A DNA stretch of 64,000 nt from Centropus unirufus. Lineage: Eukaryota > Chordata > Aves > Cuculiformes > Centropidae. Positions 48,525 to 61,200 of the stretch are shown in pieces. The translations under genes and the position numbers were made by a program. Position 1 is the first letter of the stretch, and each line of letters begins with the position of its first letter. The stretch is taken from positions 4,445,523-4,509,522 of the forward strand of contig VYZI01000018.1 of the NCBI GenBank assembly GCA_013397695.1. The letters are read 5' to 3'. The notes under the pieces are model-generated. The model was given only the letters and a program-made list of their open reading frames with translations, was not told the origin of the DNA and did not search any database.

Positions 48525-50225
48525 CTCTGTAGTATAACATTCAAATGACCAGGAAAGAAATCTACTTAAAATATTCAAGCAAACCAAATCTCCAGGAGAC
48601 ACCTGAACCTGAGGTAATATCTTCACAAGGTGCATATCAGAGTCTTCAATGCAAAGATCATTTTGAGGTCAAGAAGCAGGAAGGTTATTTAGTTACCTGA
48701 TTGATTAAATAGCTTTGGCAACATTAAACTATGAATCCTAAATATCATGGGGGTATAATCAATTTTAGTGATATTCTCCAAAGTACCTTTGGACTTGCTA
48801 ATGCACAAGTTTTTTAAGTGCAGATTGTGGATCTCAGGAGCTGCATATCATGTGCCTCATGCCTCAGAAAACTCACTGGACACTTGGCACTAGTTTATCT
48901 TGTGGATTCTAGCTAAGGAAAGCAAAACATATGGGGAAAAAAGATGAGACAAACATAAGAAGTAAACACTGCAATTAACTTTTAAAAATAAAAAGTCAAA
49001 ATATCCAGAGCATTAGAGAACAGTAACAAATCACAAATACCTCTCTAGTACTGCTTCTCCACGGAGAAACTGAAATGGCCAAAAATGCATCATACAAATG
49101 TGGGGAGTTATTCTGTGCGATCAAAAGTAGGGCAGGAGGCAATCTAAGTTCACACTCAGTTAAGACATGGTTCGTAACTGGCTGGTGTTTCAGTGCTGCT
49201 GTCCTAAAATATGGCCTGGATGCTTTTAAAGGTAATCCCTCACCTTCTTCCAAACTGTAATAATAGCATTTTTACCCCCTACCCTCAAGAGATTAAGCCA
49301 CTTGATTGACTTTGAATTCTGGACACATAGGAAATTTGTATTAATTTAGCATAATGATGAGGCTCAATAAAGACTCTGTGGAACCACAACAGCATGGTCT
49401 CTAAGGTTTTGTTCGTTACAGAAACACAATTTGCATATCTAAAGGCTTGAAACCATGGGTCCATATTGATACAAGTAGTATCCCAAATTTGAGTGTAGCA
49501 GATTCAGCATATAGTTCAAAGAATAAATGGTAGAAGCCCAAGATAAAACCCTCAGTAGATTTCTTCATTAAGAAAAAAGTATTTTTCTGAATTCAAGGTA
49601 GTTGGCAGCAGTAACTTTCAAATGAAGTATAAAAGAAAGCTTGTCTGAAGCCTGAAAACAGCCACTAGTTAGATATTTACATCTCAGTGTTGCTACAGTA
49701 ATTTGTCCTGACACTTGTAAATGTTAGAAGTAAGGAAGGTATCTTGGCTAGATAAAGGAAACTAATCCGGCTGACCTACATGCTGCAGCAATTCATTCCT
49801 TTAAGGTGTTGTTAATTGCTATTGGGACCCCTCTAGCATTAGACCTGTAATTAGTGGTGATTCACAAGTGATCGATCGGACAAATCAAACTTGGGCCAGG
49901 AAATTCTGAAGGAACATTTGGAAAGAGAAACTGAAGAAGCATGAGCAAACTATTCAGCCAGTGACAGAATTAGGAAAATAAGTAGGACTAGAAAAAATCC
50001 TTCAGGCTTTAAAGCTCCTGTAACTGTAAAAGAGCACCTGGGTTTTCTTCCTCCTTCCAAATACAAATTACCTTTTATTGGTAACACTATGAATCTCACA
50101 GTAGGATGATAAAAAGGTATGGAAATATGGGGTCATTATTTCCAATTTTGGAGCAGTGAGTGTGGTTCATTAACTTTCATCCTGTAAAAGACAGATGGGA
50201 GCTTCCAGTAGTAGCAAAGTGTATT

Positions 50226-50671
50226 CACAGAATTACTAGGTTGGAAAAGACCTCTGAGATCATCGAGTCCAACCATACCTGTCTACCACTAAACCCTAAG
50301 CACCTCATCTCCCCATCTTGTAAATACTTCCAGGGATGGTGATTCCACCGCCTCCCTGGGCAGCCTCTGCCAGCACCTGATGACCCTTTTGGTGACAAAT
50401 TTTTTCCTTATGTCCAGCCTGAACCTCCCCCGACGCAATTTTAGGCTATTCCCCCTCATCTTATCCCCTGTCACTTGGGAGAAGGGACCAGCACCCACCT
50501 CTCTACAACCTCTTTTCAGGTGGTTGTAGGCAGTGATAAGGTCCCCACTCAGTCTCCTTCAGGTTAAACAGCCCCAGTCCCCTCAGCCTCTCCTCATAAG
50601 ACTTCTTCACCAGCACCTTCACCAGTCTTGTTGCCCTTCTCTGGACATGTTCCAGATTCTCAACGTCCTTC
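50226..50671 (-). mobile_element. CR1-type LINE 3' fragment
   Basis: Reverse-strand CR1 of about 446 bases. The 3' end is at the left (GGTTGGAAAAGACCTCTGAG, ATCATCGAGTCCAACCATA on the plus strand). The body continues through GCCTCCCTGGGCAGCCTCTGC, the ATGTCCAGCCTGAACCTCCC segment, AACAGCCCCAGTCCCCTCAG and TTGCCCTTCTCTGGACATG. The minus-strand frame 50289-50498 encodes the end of CR1 ORF2 (RFRLDIRKKF, LPREAVESPSLEVF). It is 5'-truncated and inactive. Confidence 0.95.
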
Positions 50672-51634
50672 TACATTCAGAAAATGCAGAAAATGTTTAA
50701 AGAAAACTGAAGGAGGTCTGTAAAGAATTTCAAGACTGATATCTCAATCCTAATGAAGCAATTTCAGGCTGTCTACCTCATGATGCCTAGCCACAACACC
50801 TGCAGAAACAGTCTGGGGGTGCCAAGCACATATAACAAGTGTACTTTTCAGCTAATGCTTCCTAAAAGCATTTAAAGAAAAATTTGGTGAAGATTTCAGC
50901 TCATGGGAGCAGAGAAAGACATACCTACATGTGCACTTGTGCAAATAAAGTGATTTGACATTCCAATATTCTAATGACTTGCTTACATCACAATATGTTG
51001 TTTTGTTTTGAAATCACCTCTCTTGGCAGCCCACAACTTGCATTACTACATCAGGTCACTCTCTTTTATTCCCCTCTGAACCCAGTCTTTGTACTCAAGT
51101 GTCACTTATTTTAAATTAGTAAATGCTACAGAACTAGATTTTTATTTTTCTCAAAAATACTTGCGTAATTCCAGTGTCTTTGATGACCGTTTGTTTCTCA
51201 GAGCTTAACAAATCCTTCTTTACCAAAGTGAGTGGTGATTTTAGGGTTCAAACTAAGGCACAAGGAGGACTTATTTAAAAACCATTATAGATCACCTTTT
51301 CTGGAAAAACAAGCTTCTTGTTGGTGTCTTAGTGTAGGTACATGGAATTTCTTGTCACTCCAGAATAAACAGACTAAGTGATTTCAGAACTATTTGTGGG
51401 GAGTTGTTCTGGATCTGTTTTCCATACCTGAACTACTATAGATCTTTGACTGGCTTTCAACCACTTTCGTATAATTCTGTACTAGATTCTAGACTGGTAA
51501 TTGCACAATATATCTCTATAGAATATCTTGTGATGAAGCAACATCAAATTCTGTTTGTGTCCTGATTCTGCACTTGGCTCTGTGGGTACTGCAGATCGTG
51601 CAAAGTTGTGATTTAACACCATTAGTTACTGTGC

Positions 51635-51674
51635 ACTAATTCCTTGTGTAAATGACTAATTCCTTGTGCAAACG
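51635..51674. repeat. 20-base tandem duplication next to a CA repeat
   Basis: ACTAATTCCTTGTGTAAATG (51635-51654) is directly followed by a copy differing at two positions (51655-51674). A CA-rich stretch with ACACACACAC follows at about 51686-51721. Confidence 0.9.
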
Positions 51675-51685
51675 ACCTGTGAAGT

Positions 51686-51721
51686 ACACAGAGTGTACAC
51701 ACACACAGTACACACACACAG
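51686..51721. repeat. (CA)n microsatellite
   Basis: Interrupted CA repeat, including TACACACACACAG and TACACACACACAG, adjacent to the 20-base duplication. Confidence 0.9.
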
Positions 51722-51847
51722 AGTTACAACAAACTGTTGCATTACAAGTGTACCTATTGCCATGGAATGCCACTTCGGATTTCTCTGTTTTAGATAGCCG
51801 AGAAGTATGGCCTTATCAAAATAACTGTCTTCTATAACATATCCTAC

Positions 51848-51966
51848 CTCTCAGTAGGACTCATTAGCTGGGGCATGGCACTGCACTCATCCAGTTCTGT
51901 TGCTTCCAGAGGCTGATTCACATCCAGCTTGAGCAGCTTTGCAAAGCCCTGGCACGTGCTGAGTCG
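51848..51966 (-). CDS. MYO3B: Candidate MYO3B tail exon
   Basis: The donor GAGAG|GTAGGA follows an open frame that ends in phase 2, as the exon at 41373-41476 needs; the junction codon becomes AGC, serine. The other two minus-strand frames contain stops. From an acceptor at TATAG (exon start 51966, phase 0) it encodes 39 codons, RLSTCQGFAKLLKLDVNQPL then EATELDECSAMPQLMSPTE. The acceptors are weak, so the start could instead be after CTCAG (51958) or CCAG. No residue match to the human tail is evident, which fits a fast-evolving linker but leaves it unproven. Confidence 0.45.
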
Positions 51967-54900
51967 CTATATGATAAATTTACGTTATGGCTTATTCTAT
52001 ACTAACTTTCCTATGGAGACAAAACCTAACTATCAGTTGTACCCCTGTGAACAGATTGATCAAAGTCTCCTATTGAAGTAATGCCATAATAATAATGACA
52101 GTATCCTGTCCCCAGCAGAAATGCTTAAATTCTGAAAATGCTAACGTTGATGCACACCTACGTTACTAGAATTAGTTCCTCAGAAGCCAGACCCAACACT
52201 AAGCATATGAATACAAGAGAAAAAATGGAAAAAGGAAAGTATCAGAAAACCATGTTAATATTAACGTGGTTTAGAGAAATATGATTAAAATGGAAATGTA
52301 TAATAGAAGTTTTAACTCCTCCCTTTAGAAAGGACTGTCTTAACTATTTCAATTATTAAAAAGCCCTATGAAATAAAAGGCTATGGGCAGAGAGAAATAT
52401 ACATTTCTATTCAGTTGTAGAAGATGTAATAAATTTTAAAAGTTCAGCACTCTATCCACACAATACTTGAATTAATTCATGCAGCAGTTTTAATTCAGAG
52501 ATAATTGAGAGCCATACACTTTCTACAAACACATAGTAACATGTAGGATTACTTAAGTTAATCTTTGATGAAAAATTCTTATGTTAGGCTCTTCAATAAA
52601 ATAAGCACAATAATAACCATTGCTTTCATGGGAAGTATCAATTCCACATGTAGCTGCTCAGCATTGTCTAAATTAAATGAATCTGAGACTAGTGGGTGGA
52701 CAGAGGCACACTGAAGATAATCAGCAAATTTCATGTTTTCAAATAATGTACAAAACACATAAATCACTTCAAAGGTGCCCATAAAATTACAAGTTTTGGA
52801 AAAAAAATTAAATTATACTACAGCAAAAAGCGAAGAAAGACTTGTGGACCATGAGTTACAGTTCATTGTTTGCTTTCACAAGGTAGAGTGGCAGGAAATT
52901 ATCTCCCTCTCGTCAAGCATTTCATTTTTTATTAGGTGATTTTGCGTTACTTGTAACTTCAAAAAGCAGCCACAAAAATATGAGGTGCCAAAGATGCTTT
53001 TTCTTCTCTCAAATGAATTTTCTAGAAGAAAATATCTACAACATCACATACAGTAAAACAAGATTTTCAGTTTTTACAGCAAACACTCACGCCAGCTAGG
53101 TATGTGAAGCCAATGGGTATACCACTGCATAATGATGGATCATGTAAGACCTTGTAGGATGGGAACAATATTCTTTAAAATATGTGTACATATTTAATGA
53201 TTTATCCTTTTTATTGCTGTTAACCAATAACACCTATTTGTTCAAAACAAATTACTGTTTTGTCATTATTATGTTGAAGTAATTTTGTTCAGAACAATCC
53301 AGGGTACAAAAAGGGCAACACTACTTACACAGAACCATAAATCCTTATTTTTATTTCTAAAATACATAGTAGATGTTAACTACAATTATACTTAATTTAT
53401 TTTTTTTTTATATTTGATGTGTGTCTCTCCTATTAGGACTTGATCTGGAAAGTTTATGCAGAGATACGAAACACCTTTGGTAGCTGTTTTGTCAAATGAA
53501 GCCCTAGAGACACAGCTCAGCTTTTATGTGCTTTGCATATTTATATTTTAGAGAAAGAGAAAATGGGTTCTAGTGACTATGTTTCAAACTACAGACTTGC
53601 AGGGTAAGATGCAAGCAGGCAGGCTACACAGCTGTGCCTTGTGTGATGAGGAAGTGCCCATGCCACCTGACAGTGCCAGCAAAGGGCGAATGTCCTCATT
53701 ACACTTGTCCTTCTTTGGCTTTCCCCTATGGCTACAGCCAGCCAGCACTACGATGACAGGTTGAACAGAGAATTTTCAGCATGGGCATTACGAGGGATGA
53801 ATTTCCCAGTCATCTCTGCTGAAGTGTTAAAATTCAGATGTCTATCAATGACTTTCTAAATATAATCATGACTTATTTCACCAGAGCTCCTCACATGCAG
53901 GGGAAGAGACAGTCAATAATATTAAGAACTACATAATTTATCGCTCCTCTTAGAGAGAAAACGGAACTATCTTGAGCCACTACTGGAGAAAGACTTGCGT
54001 ACCCAAACACTAGATGTGAACGTGGGCCCACAGAAAGGAAGATGAGCCTATCAGAGTTTATCCTTCAAATGAAACACCGTGGTAGGAAAGGGTCCAAGGG
54101 GACCAAGGAGCTGAGGGAGCACACCTGATTACCTTTCCTAGTTGTATTCGTGGATGATGAAAAAAGTCAGAAGTAAATGTTTTAAGTCCTGTTATGTATT
54201 GCATCACTGAAGAGGAAGCAAAGCTTTGACTCTATGTAGAACATAAAGGACAAAACCAGTAATCCTGACTACAACAGCACTTTTATCATTATTAAAGAAC
54301 TTCTGGCAAACCTGTGGATAAGAAGTGCTCTGCTGCTGCCAAGTACAACTAAAATGTCATCCGGCCATTATTATTAATATCTAGTAAAAACAAAGCTATG
54401 GCAATTTAACTTGGTATCAATCAGCAAATCGTCCCTGTTCAGTGAGAAAAAACAGTCAAAGGCATGACAGAAAAATGTCTATACTTTTTTTTCGTATGAG
54501 TCTTTGTTTCATCCACATTACTGGCATTTGAACATGAGAAACTATTAAAGCAACACCCAAAGTCAATAAAACGATCTCACTATATTTGCCAACGTGCATA
54601 AGGGGTTTTATCTTTAAAAATAGCCCTGCATTTAGTTGTATAAGCTCCAAATGACATTTAATGGGTGAAAAGGTTTAAAGATTTCTGAAAGGTGTTCTTT
54701 CTTCTTAGCCATTAGCACATTGTACCATGATAATTTAAATCTGCTTTCAATTTTGGGTGCTCATGATCACAGTTCTCCTTATTTCTAAAGGAGAGGGATT
54801 TTCAGCTGCAGGGAAGAGAAGCATCCCAATAAAAACTATAAAGCCAAAGTCACTAATGGTTCCTCTTCAGGAAGTGCCATTACCAGACAACTGTAGCTGC

Positions 54901-57573
54901 ACCTGAGTTAGAAGTTCATCAGGCTTCTTTTTTCTTCAATTATTTTTCACTAATGCTGGAATTTCAGGGCAACAGAAAGTTTTCTTGTGAATTCAGGTCA
55001 TATTAGCTAAAAGTTTCCACTGAAATAACATGAAAAACCTTCAGAGATGCTGAAACAATTCATTCTGGCATCTCAAAAACAAAACATTTTGATTTTGTCA
55101 CAAGGGGACTCCTTTCCCAAACAGAGGAGGTAGTGCTGCCACCCCTGATATCCAAAAACGCAGTGATTAGGCCATGTTCTTAGGTTGTGAAAGATGTAGC
55201 TTCAAACACCTCCTTTAACTGATATGGTACAGGGACTTGAACCCAAACATCGTGCTTCTCAGGAGAGTAACCTAACCGCTGGGCTAGAAAATATTCTTAG
55301 GTAGATTTCTCTCAGCCTCATTTGTTGGAAGTGTCCCACTTTGCATAAAGTAGTTAAATATTCATTGAAGCAGAGATTGAAAGCCAGGGCTGGCCCCTTT
55401 TCCTCTCACTGCTCAAATTACCAGGATCTCAAGTCATTCACATGCTCTCTGTTTCTGTGGCCTAGTTACTATTTAATGTATGTTCCTCTGATGGGAGAAA
55501 GGGGAAAAGGAGGAAATGCTTTCTTCTCCGAACTTTTGTATCTGCCTTGGGCATAGCCCAGGCCAGTGAAAAAAATGGGTTGGTCAAAGTTTTGAGCTTT
55601 ACCTCTAGAAGGACAGTAGTATGGAAGGTAAGAAATGATCGCTTTCCATCACGTAAGTAGTTAAAAATAAAGTACCTTAATGATAAGCAATAGTATTATT
55701 TAAAGTAGAGAGAAGTCAGATATCTGCATCTATTTGTATCCAGCGTTTATCCCTATTGGCACAATTAATAAAAGCTATGCATAAATCACACAAAGTTCAT
55801 TAAATCCACTAGCTCAGGCTGCTGCCTAATTGGTAAATACACACACAATAAAAATGTAAAATGTATGCCAACTCCACATTTTAAACCTAGTTTCTAGTTA
55901 AGAAGTCTCTGCTTCCCAGTTACTTTTCGAACAGAGCTCGATTTTCATGGTTATTGGTCTTAGGGAAACAACAATCCCTAGAACAGTGCCAAAGGATCTT
56001 TGGCCTTAGAGTAGAAAAACAAAAAGCAGCTCTATTCAGCTTACAGAGACTAAGGAGTGAGCTATCCTGCGTCAGGGGCGATTTTCTAATGTACCAGTGA
56101 ATCTGAGGTCTGTTGACACCAGCTGCGTGCATTTCAGTAGACTCATTCAGGCACTTAAGTTCTTTACCAATGTGGTCTTCAACACTTGCGCCTTCAGCTG
56201 GTCTGATCTGAAGGTATCATTGCTCAGTGAAACCTGGATTGAATCAAATCTGGCAATTCTGATAAATTAAAGGTCCAAAACCTATGCAGGCCTTTGCAGA
56301 TGGACAATCTAACAATGTCAGAATTAGACACAAATAAAAACACGTTATGAAAAAGACGATGAGTGTGAGTGCGGCTGAGATTGGAGCCATCTGCACCTAT
56401 GTTTCTCTAAAGGACACAGAAGACTCATCTCCACTCATTTGGACAGGTGAAGCCTCTGGACTCCCCAGCCCAGCACCCCCTCCTTTTCAGAAGAGGCCAG
56501 CACCTAGCCAGCCACTGATATCTGTAGACAGGGAGCCCTGCAAAAGATTTTAATACTTCCAATGCCTTTTACAAATCCATGGAAAGCCTCCTACGGAGGG
56601 CCTCTTTTTGCCCCTGTCACTGATGGCTCTGATTGTAGAGGGCCTTCCTGACATCAAACAACCCCAGATGCAGAGGGGCCTTGGGAGCTAGCCCAGCACT
56701 TTGTCTGGGCCTGACCTCAAGTTTTCTGTGTTTACATTTTTTCCAAAACATGATTTAGAACAGATGACACTGGACACCAGAACTCTCCTCTAGGGCTCAA
56801 GCAGAAAATCATAGCAGAAAAGGGAGATACAGAACAGCTCTATTTATATTACACGAGGATATGGATTTGCATAGCAAGGAGAGGATGGAATCCACCCATC
56901 TCCAATTTTAGTTTAATTAGACTCACATTCAAACATCTGTGTTGTTTTCCCTGTGTTAAGGGTCACACAAAATGCTTGTTTTGATTGCGAACAGCCACAT
57001 AACTGAGTTGAACATTTTGGGTCAGTGATGGTCTAGGTTCTTCTCTGCTTGTATTTCCCATTTCTGCCATTTGATTTGACAGTGCCTCAATAACATATTC
57101 AAAACACTTGCCTCAAACCACACTTATGGTGTGCATGTTTGAAATGAAAGATGAAATAATGTTGACAAACGGTATAAGGAAATTTATATAGCTTTAATAG
57201 CAGCTCAGTGAAAGAAATGGGAATATGAAACTCCCCTTTCCTCTAGACAATATGTGGCACAATGAGCTGTCTGCAATGGAGGTAAAAAGCTAAAAGAGAA
57301 ACATTTGGAAACAATAAAATGACATATGGTCCCATATGTTGAACGTATACTGCTTCCCAATTCCTTCAGGGTAAAATTCCCCCTTCCCCTGAACAAATTC
57401 CAAGTAACTGGGATTTGCCTGGAAGGAATAAATTCTGCCCGCCATACATAGACAAAGACATGGCTACAAAGCAGCTTCTATGAAGTTACCGTTTTAACCC
57501 TGGACTGGAGCAGCACTGGTAATGTATTTTGATCCTTTTCTAAGTATTTATCCTTGATGATACACAAGCTTAC
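51967..57573 (-). other. MYO3B: Presumed MYO3B intron
   Basis: AT-rich sequence between two candidate exons. It includes a tRNA-derived SINE remnant at 55230-55290. No other supported exon was seen. Confidence 0.4.
55230..55290 (-). mobile_element. tRNA-derived SINE remnant (amniote MIR-type)
   Basis: On the minus strand an A-box-like TAGCCCAGCGG (55276-55286) and a B-box-like GGTTCAAGTCC (55233-55243) are spaced as in a tRNA. The arrangement resembles amniote tRNA-SINEs of the MIR type. There is no matching acceptor stem, so it is not a functional tRNA gene. The SINE body beyond the B box (toward lower coordinates) is too diverged to place by eye. Confidence 0.6.
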
Positions 57574-57615
57574 CATCTCCTCTCCCAGGTCAGGTCTGCT
57601 CAGGGAATGCTTTCC
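57574..57615 (-). CDS. MYO3B: Candidate small MYO3B tail exon (42 bases)
   Basis: A strong acceptor (GAGCACCCTGCAG) and donor (ATG|GTAAGC) bound 42 bases. Only one frame is open, phase 0 to phase 0, encoding GKHSLSRPDLGEEM. Phase agrees with the candidate exon at 51848-51966. The KHSLSRPDL stretch loosely recalls KHSVSGTDL of the human tail, but in human that lies after PKGC, so the order would not match. Treat it as a possible exon only. Confidence 0.3.
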
Positions 57616-58202
57616 CTGCAGGGTGCTCATGGTAAAGGGAGCATGTGCTCAGCTTTCTGAATCATGGTAGAACACCAGAAGAGCTACACTTGCTTTCAAA
57701 ATTTCATATATATAAAGTGGCTTGTTGGTGCTGATAAGACATGTCCAGGGCAATTATTTTCTACAGCATGTTTAGCTGATGTCTTTACAGACCTTAGTTC
57801 TTTAAGATACATTAATTTCCACTCATAATTCCTGGTCCCAGGCAGTTCACCAATCCCTAGATGAGGGAGTGGGAGAGGAAAAGGCCTGCAAAACACAGTA
57901 GCAATTTTTATGCTCTTATAGAGCGTGTTTTGTAAGCCCTGCTGAAGTCCATCAACTAGGAGGGGGACTCAAAAGGTAGGTTTATGACTGCTATCACAGA
58001 AAAATTAAAAAGTGTAGAAGATATAAAATGAGATTAATCAACTCACTAAAAAAGTTCACTTAGCAGAATTGGGAATAAATTGCACCACCTTGCACAATCA
58101 AGGCTTTAAAAAGGAATTTCTATGACACAGAGATGCTTCTTCAGATGGACTTGATAGTGTTGGGAGACTGACCTTATCTTGCAACCAGACTGGAAACCAT
58201 AC

Positions 58203-58291
58203 CTGCAAGGAAAGGCACCATCCCACAGAAGCAGTTGTGCCCTCTAGGATGAGCATCTCCTCAATCCATCTGCCCTCATTTGGGTTCAGGT
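58203..58291 (-). CDS. MYO3B: Candidate MYO3B tail exon (89 bases)
   Basis: A good acceptor (GACTTCTACTTAG) and donor (TTGCAG|GTATGG) flank an open frame, phase 1 in and phase 0 out, encoding LNPNEGRWIEEMLILEGTT then ASVGWCLSLQ. The other frames contain stops. Phase connects to the next candidate exon. No resemblance to known MYO3B residues is evident, so the assignment rests on strand, position and phase. Confidence 0.28.
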
Positions 58292-61200
58292 CTAAGTAGA
58301 AGTCTACAAGAATGCTTTTTAATTTTTCTCCTGGAAGACAGTTAAAAAGCTGTCAAACTTGGAATTTGTATGATGGGGATCAGGGCTTCGGATCTCTGAT
58401 TCCCTCACTAAAAGCAGCAAAGCTGTTTTAAGCACATAGGCAGAATTAAGAAGGACTTGACTTTGCTTCTCCAGCTGAAGGGCAGGGACAAGGGTTATTC
58501 AGACAAAAACTACAAAAGAAAAGGAAGGATGCAATGAAAGTATTTAGGCATAGAACCACAATAAAGCCCCAAAGTAAACTTCTACCCTGTAAGTTTCTAG
58601 AAGGCACCAAGCTAACTTTAATGCTGATCCAAGCAGAGTTTTACTGTCTGATAGATACAGAGCCAACAGTACAGCCTAAACACATCCACACAGGTACTAT
58701 ACACACTATGCTACAGGAATAAAAATATCTTCCCTCTTTGGGACATCATCTAATCTGGAAGGAAAAAGATTATTATCCTGCTTCCAATCACCACCACTTG
58801 CTCTTCTCCAGTCCTGGGAAGGGCAATGAAGGCTTTTCCATGGCTATTAAAGACCATTTCAAAAGCTAAACCAAGTTGCGGCTGAGAAGAGAATGGTATA
58901 GGGAGGGAAGGAATGAGAACTCCTGTGTATTTATTTCCCAAACTACTCTTTGTGTTAGCTTCTTGCCTCTCTGGTTCTTGTCTCTGTAGGTGAAAACACT
59001 CACTGACAGACACTATTTATTCAGTGCCTATGGCACCTCTGTCAGAATGAGAATCAGGATCAGCAGTCTGCCAGCCTGTACTGTTGGTACGAGTGACGTC
59101 TTTCAGTCCCTGCCCACTGTAATGTTCACACTGTTTTTTGTTTTAAAAAAATAGATGAACCTGACAGTAGATGCATTAGACCATCACCAATACTTGGAAA
59201 AGTCATCTCTCTTCTCATTTAATATTTGGAAATACTTAAAGAGTTTGAGGAAAATGTTTTCATGGAATGTTTGATGTAAAAAATGCTCCAAGGCAGATAG
59301 ATTTTTTCAAGTAACATTTCAAAATTGCTTCAAGACTGAATGAAGGATCAGATTAAATGACCCTATATTTTAATTTTCTAGCTGGAAAATTAAAGTCTAT
59401 TTAATATTTAAAAGGTCTTTTACAAAATACACAGAACTATTAAAAACACTACCTGGGTTCTTCTCCAGGAAAGGGAAGAGAAACAAACATGCCTGGAATA
59501 CAAGACCCTGCAGCTACACAGCAGCCCACCAAACAACTTTGGTGAGTGTTTCCTAGGGTGGTCTTTCCCCACAGAAAGCACAGAGCAAACATACTCTTGC
59601 CAGATATTTCAAATAACAATTGAGGAAAACAAAGCATCAACTCACCCAGCTGACAAAGCTCAGCTTCTTCTAGGGGAACTCACAAGAAGTCATCCTGACT
59701 GACTGCAAAGGAGGGGCACAGTGTGCAATTGCTGCATTTACCTAATAATTCCTGGAAGAGGAAGAAGCAGATGGGACAACTGGTACCCCTTTCATGTGTT
59801 GCTGCATCATTTGCTCTAAAGTGGAACACCACTTTAAAAGTGGATGGAAGGTTGCAGAAGGATTGTGGTTGACTGAATGACTGACAAAACAACTTTGTCC
59901 TGAGCACTCTGATCTGGCAGAAGGGAACACAGTGACAACAGTGGAGGTTTATTCAACCTTCAGAGTGTTTTACTGCCTTCTTTGGTAGAACCACTACATG
60001 GAAGATGGTCCACTCATCAGAGCCAGTGTTCTCTGCCTGTGGAGTGCAAGATTTGCTGTATCGTGATGACTACTTACTGTATTTACTGTAGAAATATGCA
60101 GAAACCTATAGGGAAGAATTAAGAATTTGAGCACAAGCAGTGCATAAGACTGAGCAAGATACAACATTTTCTACTTTCCTCTTCATTCATCAGCAGCTAT
60201 GACTCAGAGCATGGTGTACAAATATTCTTCAATGCACAAATGAAGAAAAAAATCATTATTTCTGATATTCCTAGGTTTTTTTAAGCCTGCTACAGCAAAT
60301 GATGCAGTTTATTCTCTCACTTACAAGACTCCGTAGTACTAGCAAAACTTGTCTTAAGCTCTCATTGTTTATTTTTCTCATATTTTAAAGTTAACTTCAC
60401 TGCAAGCTCACTCGTACTCTAATAGAAGTATATCTCCTATCTGCGTATCTTCTGACTTTTAATATTCATAAGAAAGGCTAATGGACAACTGAAGGACCAC
60501 AGTCTTAGAGATTATGATGCACCAAGGGCATCTCCTCCTATCTTGCTGGGGCCAATTTGTCTGCATGGTGTGTTAAGTTGATGCTGGTCTAAAGCTTCTA
60601 GTTCTAGTGCATCTGGAGCCAGTTTTTCAACTACTTGCTAACCTGCTGGGAGCACACATCCAAAGGTACTTTCCCCTATAGATTCTGTAACAGTGAAGTA
60701 CAGAGGTCTTTAACCGAAGACATGACAGACCTATCACTCATCTTGACCACTCTTGTCTAAAGTTTTCCATGAAGCAGATGACAACATTTTCTTCACCTAC
60801 TATCGCAGTCTGGATACAAGATTTGATAAAAATCCAGCAGGGTTCTCATGAATTGATCTATTTTAGAGCCTAGCACTGTTGCAAGCACGTATGCTTAGGG
60901 AGGTTGGAAACCCTCTGTGTCTCAGCCTCTTGAATAACGGAAGGTAGTTTCCATCCTAGAACCTGGTAGTAGACCTGGTGACAGTTTTCAGCTTTAGTCA
61001 TCTGTGAAGCTTTGACAGAAAGGGATGCTGCAGTGATAACTGCAAAGTGCTACGAAGCCAGAATTTGGCCTCGCATGTGAATTCAGTCTCACAGAATCTG
61101 TGCTTGAAAAATGTTAATTTCTTTAAGAATCAGATCATAACTTTGCAATGACTTCTTTTTCATCTGCATGCAAGATTTTAAAAATAGGACTGGTGTTTCC

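Larger units (their letters stand above)
41477..51847 (-). other. MYO3B: MYO3B intron (about 10.4 kb, if the next exon is correct)
   Basis: Intronic AT-rich sequence holding an antisense pair of long frames with a 33-base tandem duplication (44470-45080), a MIR-like SINE remnant (47670-47785), a TA repeat (48496-48524), a CR1 fragment (50226-50671) and a 20-base tandem duplication (51635-51674). No further MYO3B exon was recognised inside it. Confidence 0.5.

Noticed and set aside
48996..49260. 85-codon minus and 61-codon plus frames
   Set aside because: Overlapping frames with no splice partner or homology; the ends are not phase-compatible with MYO3B exons.
55230..55290. Functional tRNA gene
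   Set aside because: A and B boxes are present but there is no pairing acceptor stem, and the sequence fits a SINE head.
56347..56553. 68-codon plus-strand frame with proline-rich end
   Set aside because: Protein-like composition but no acceptor or donor context and no recognised family; likely chance within intron.
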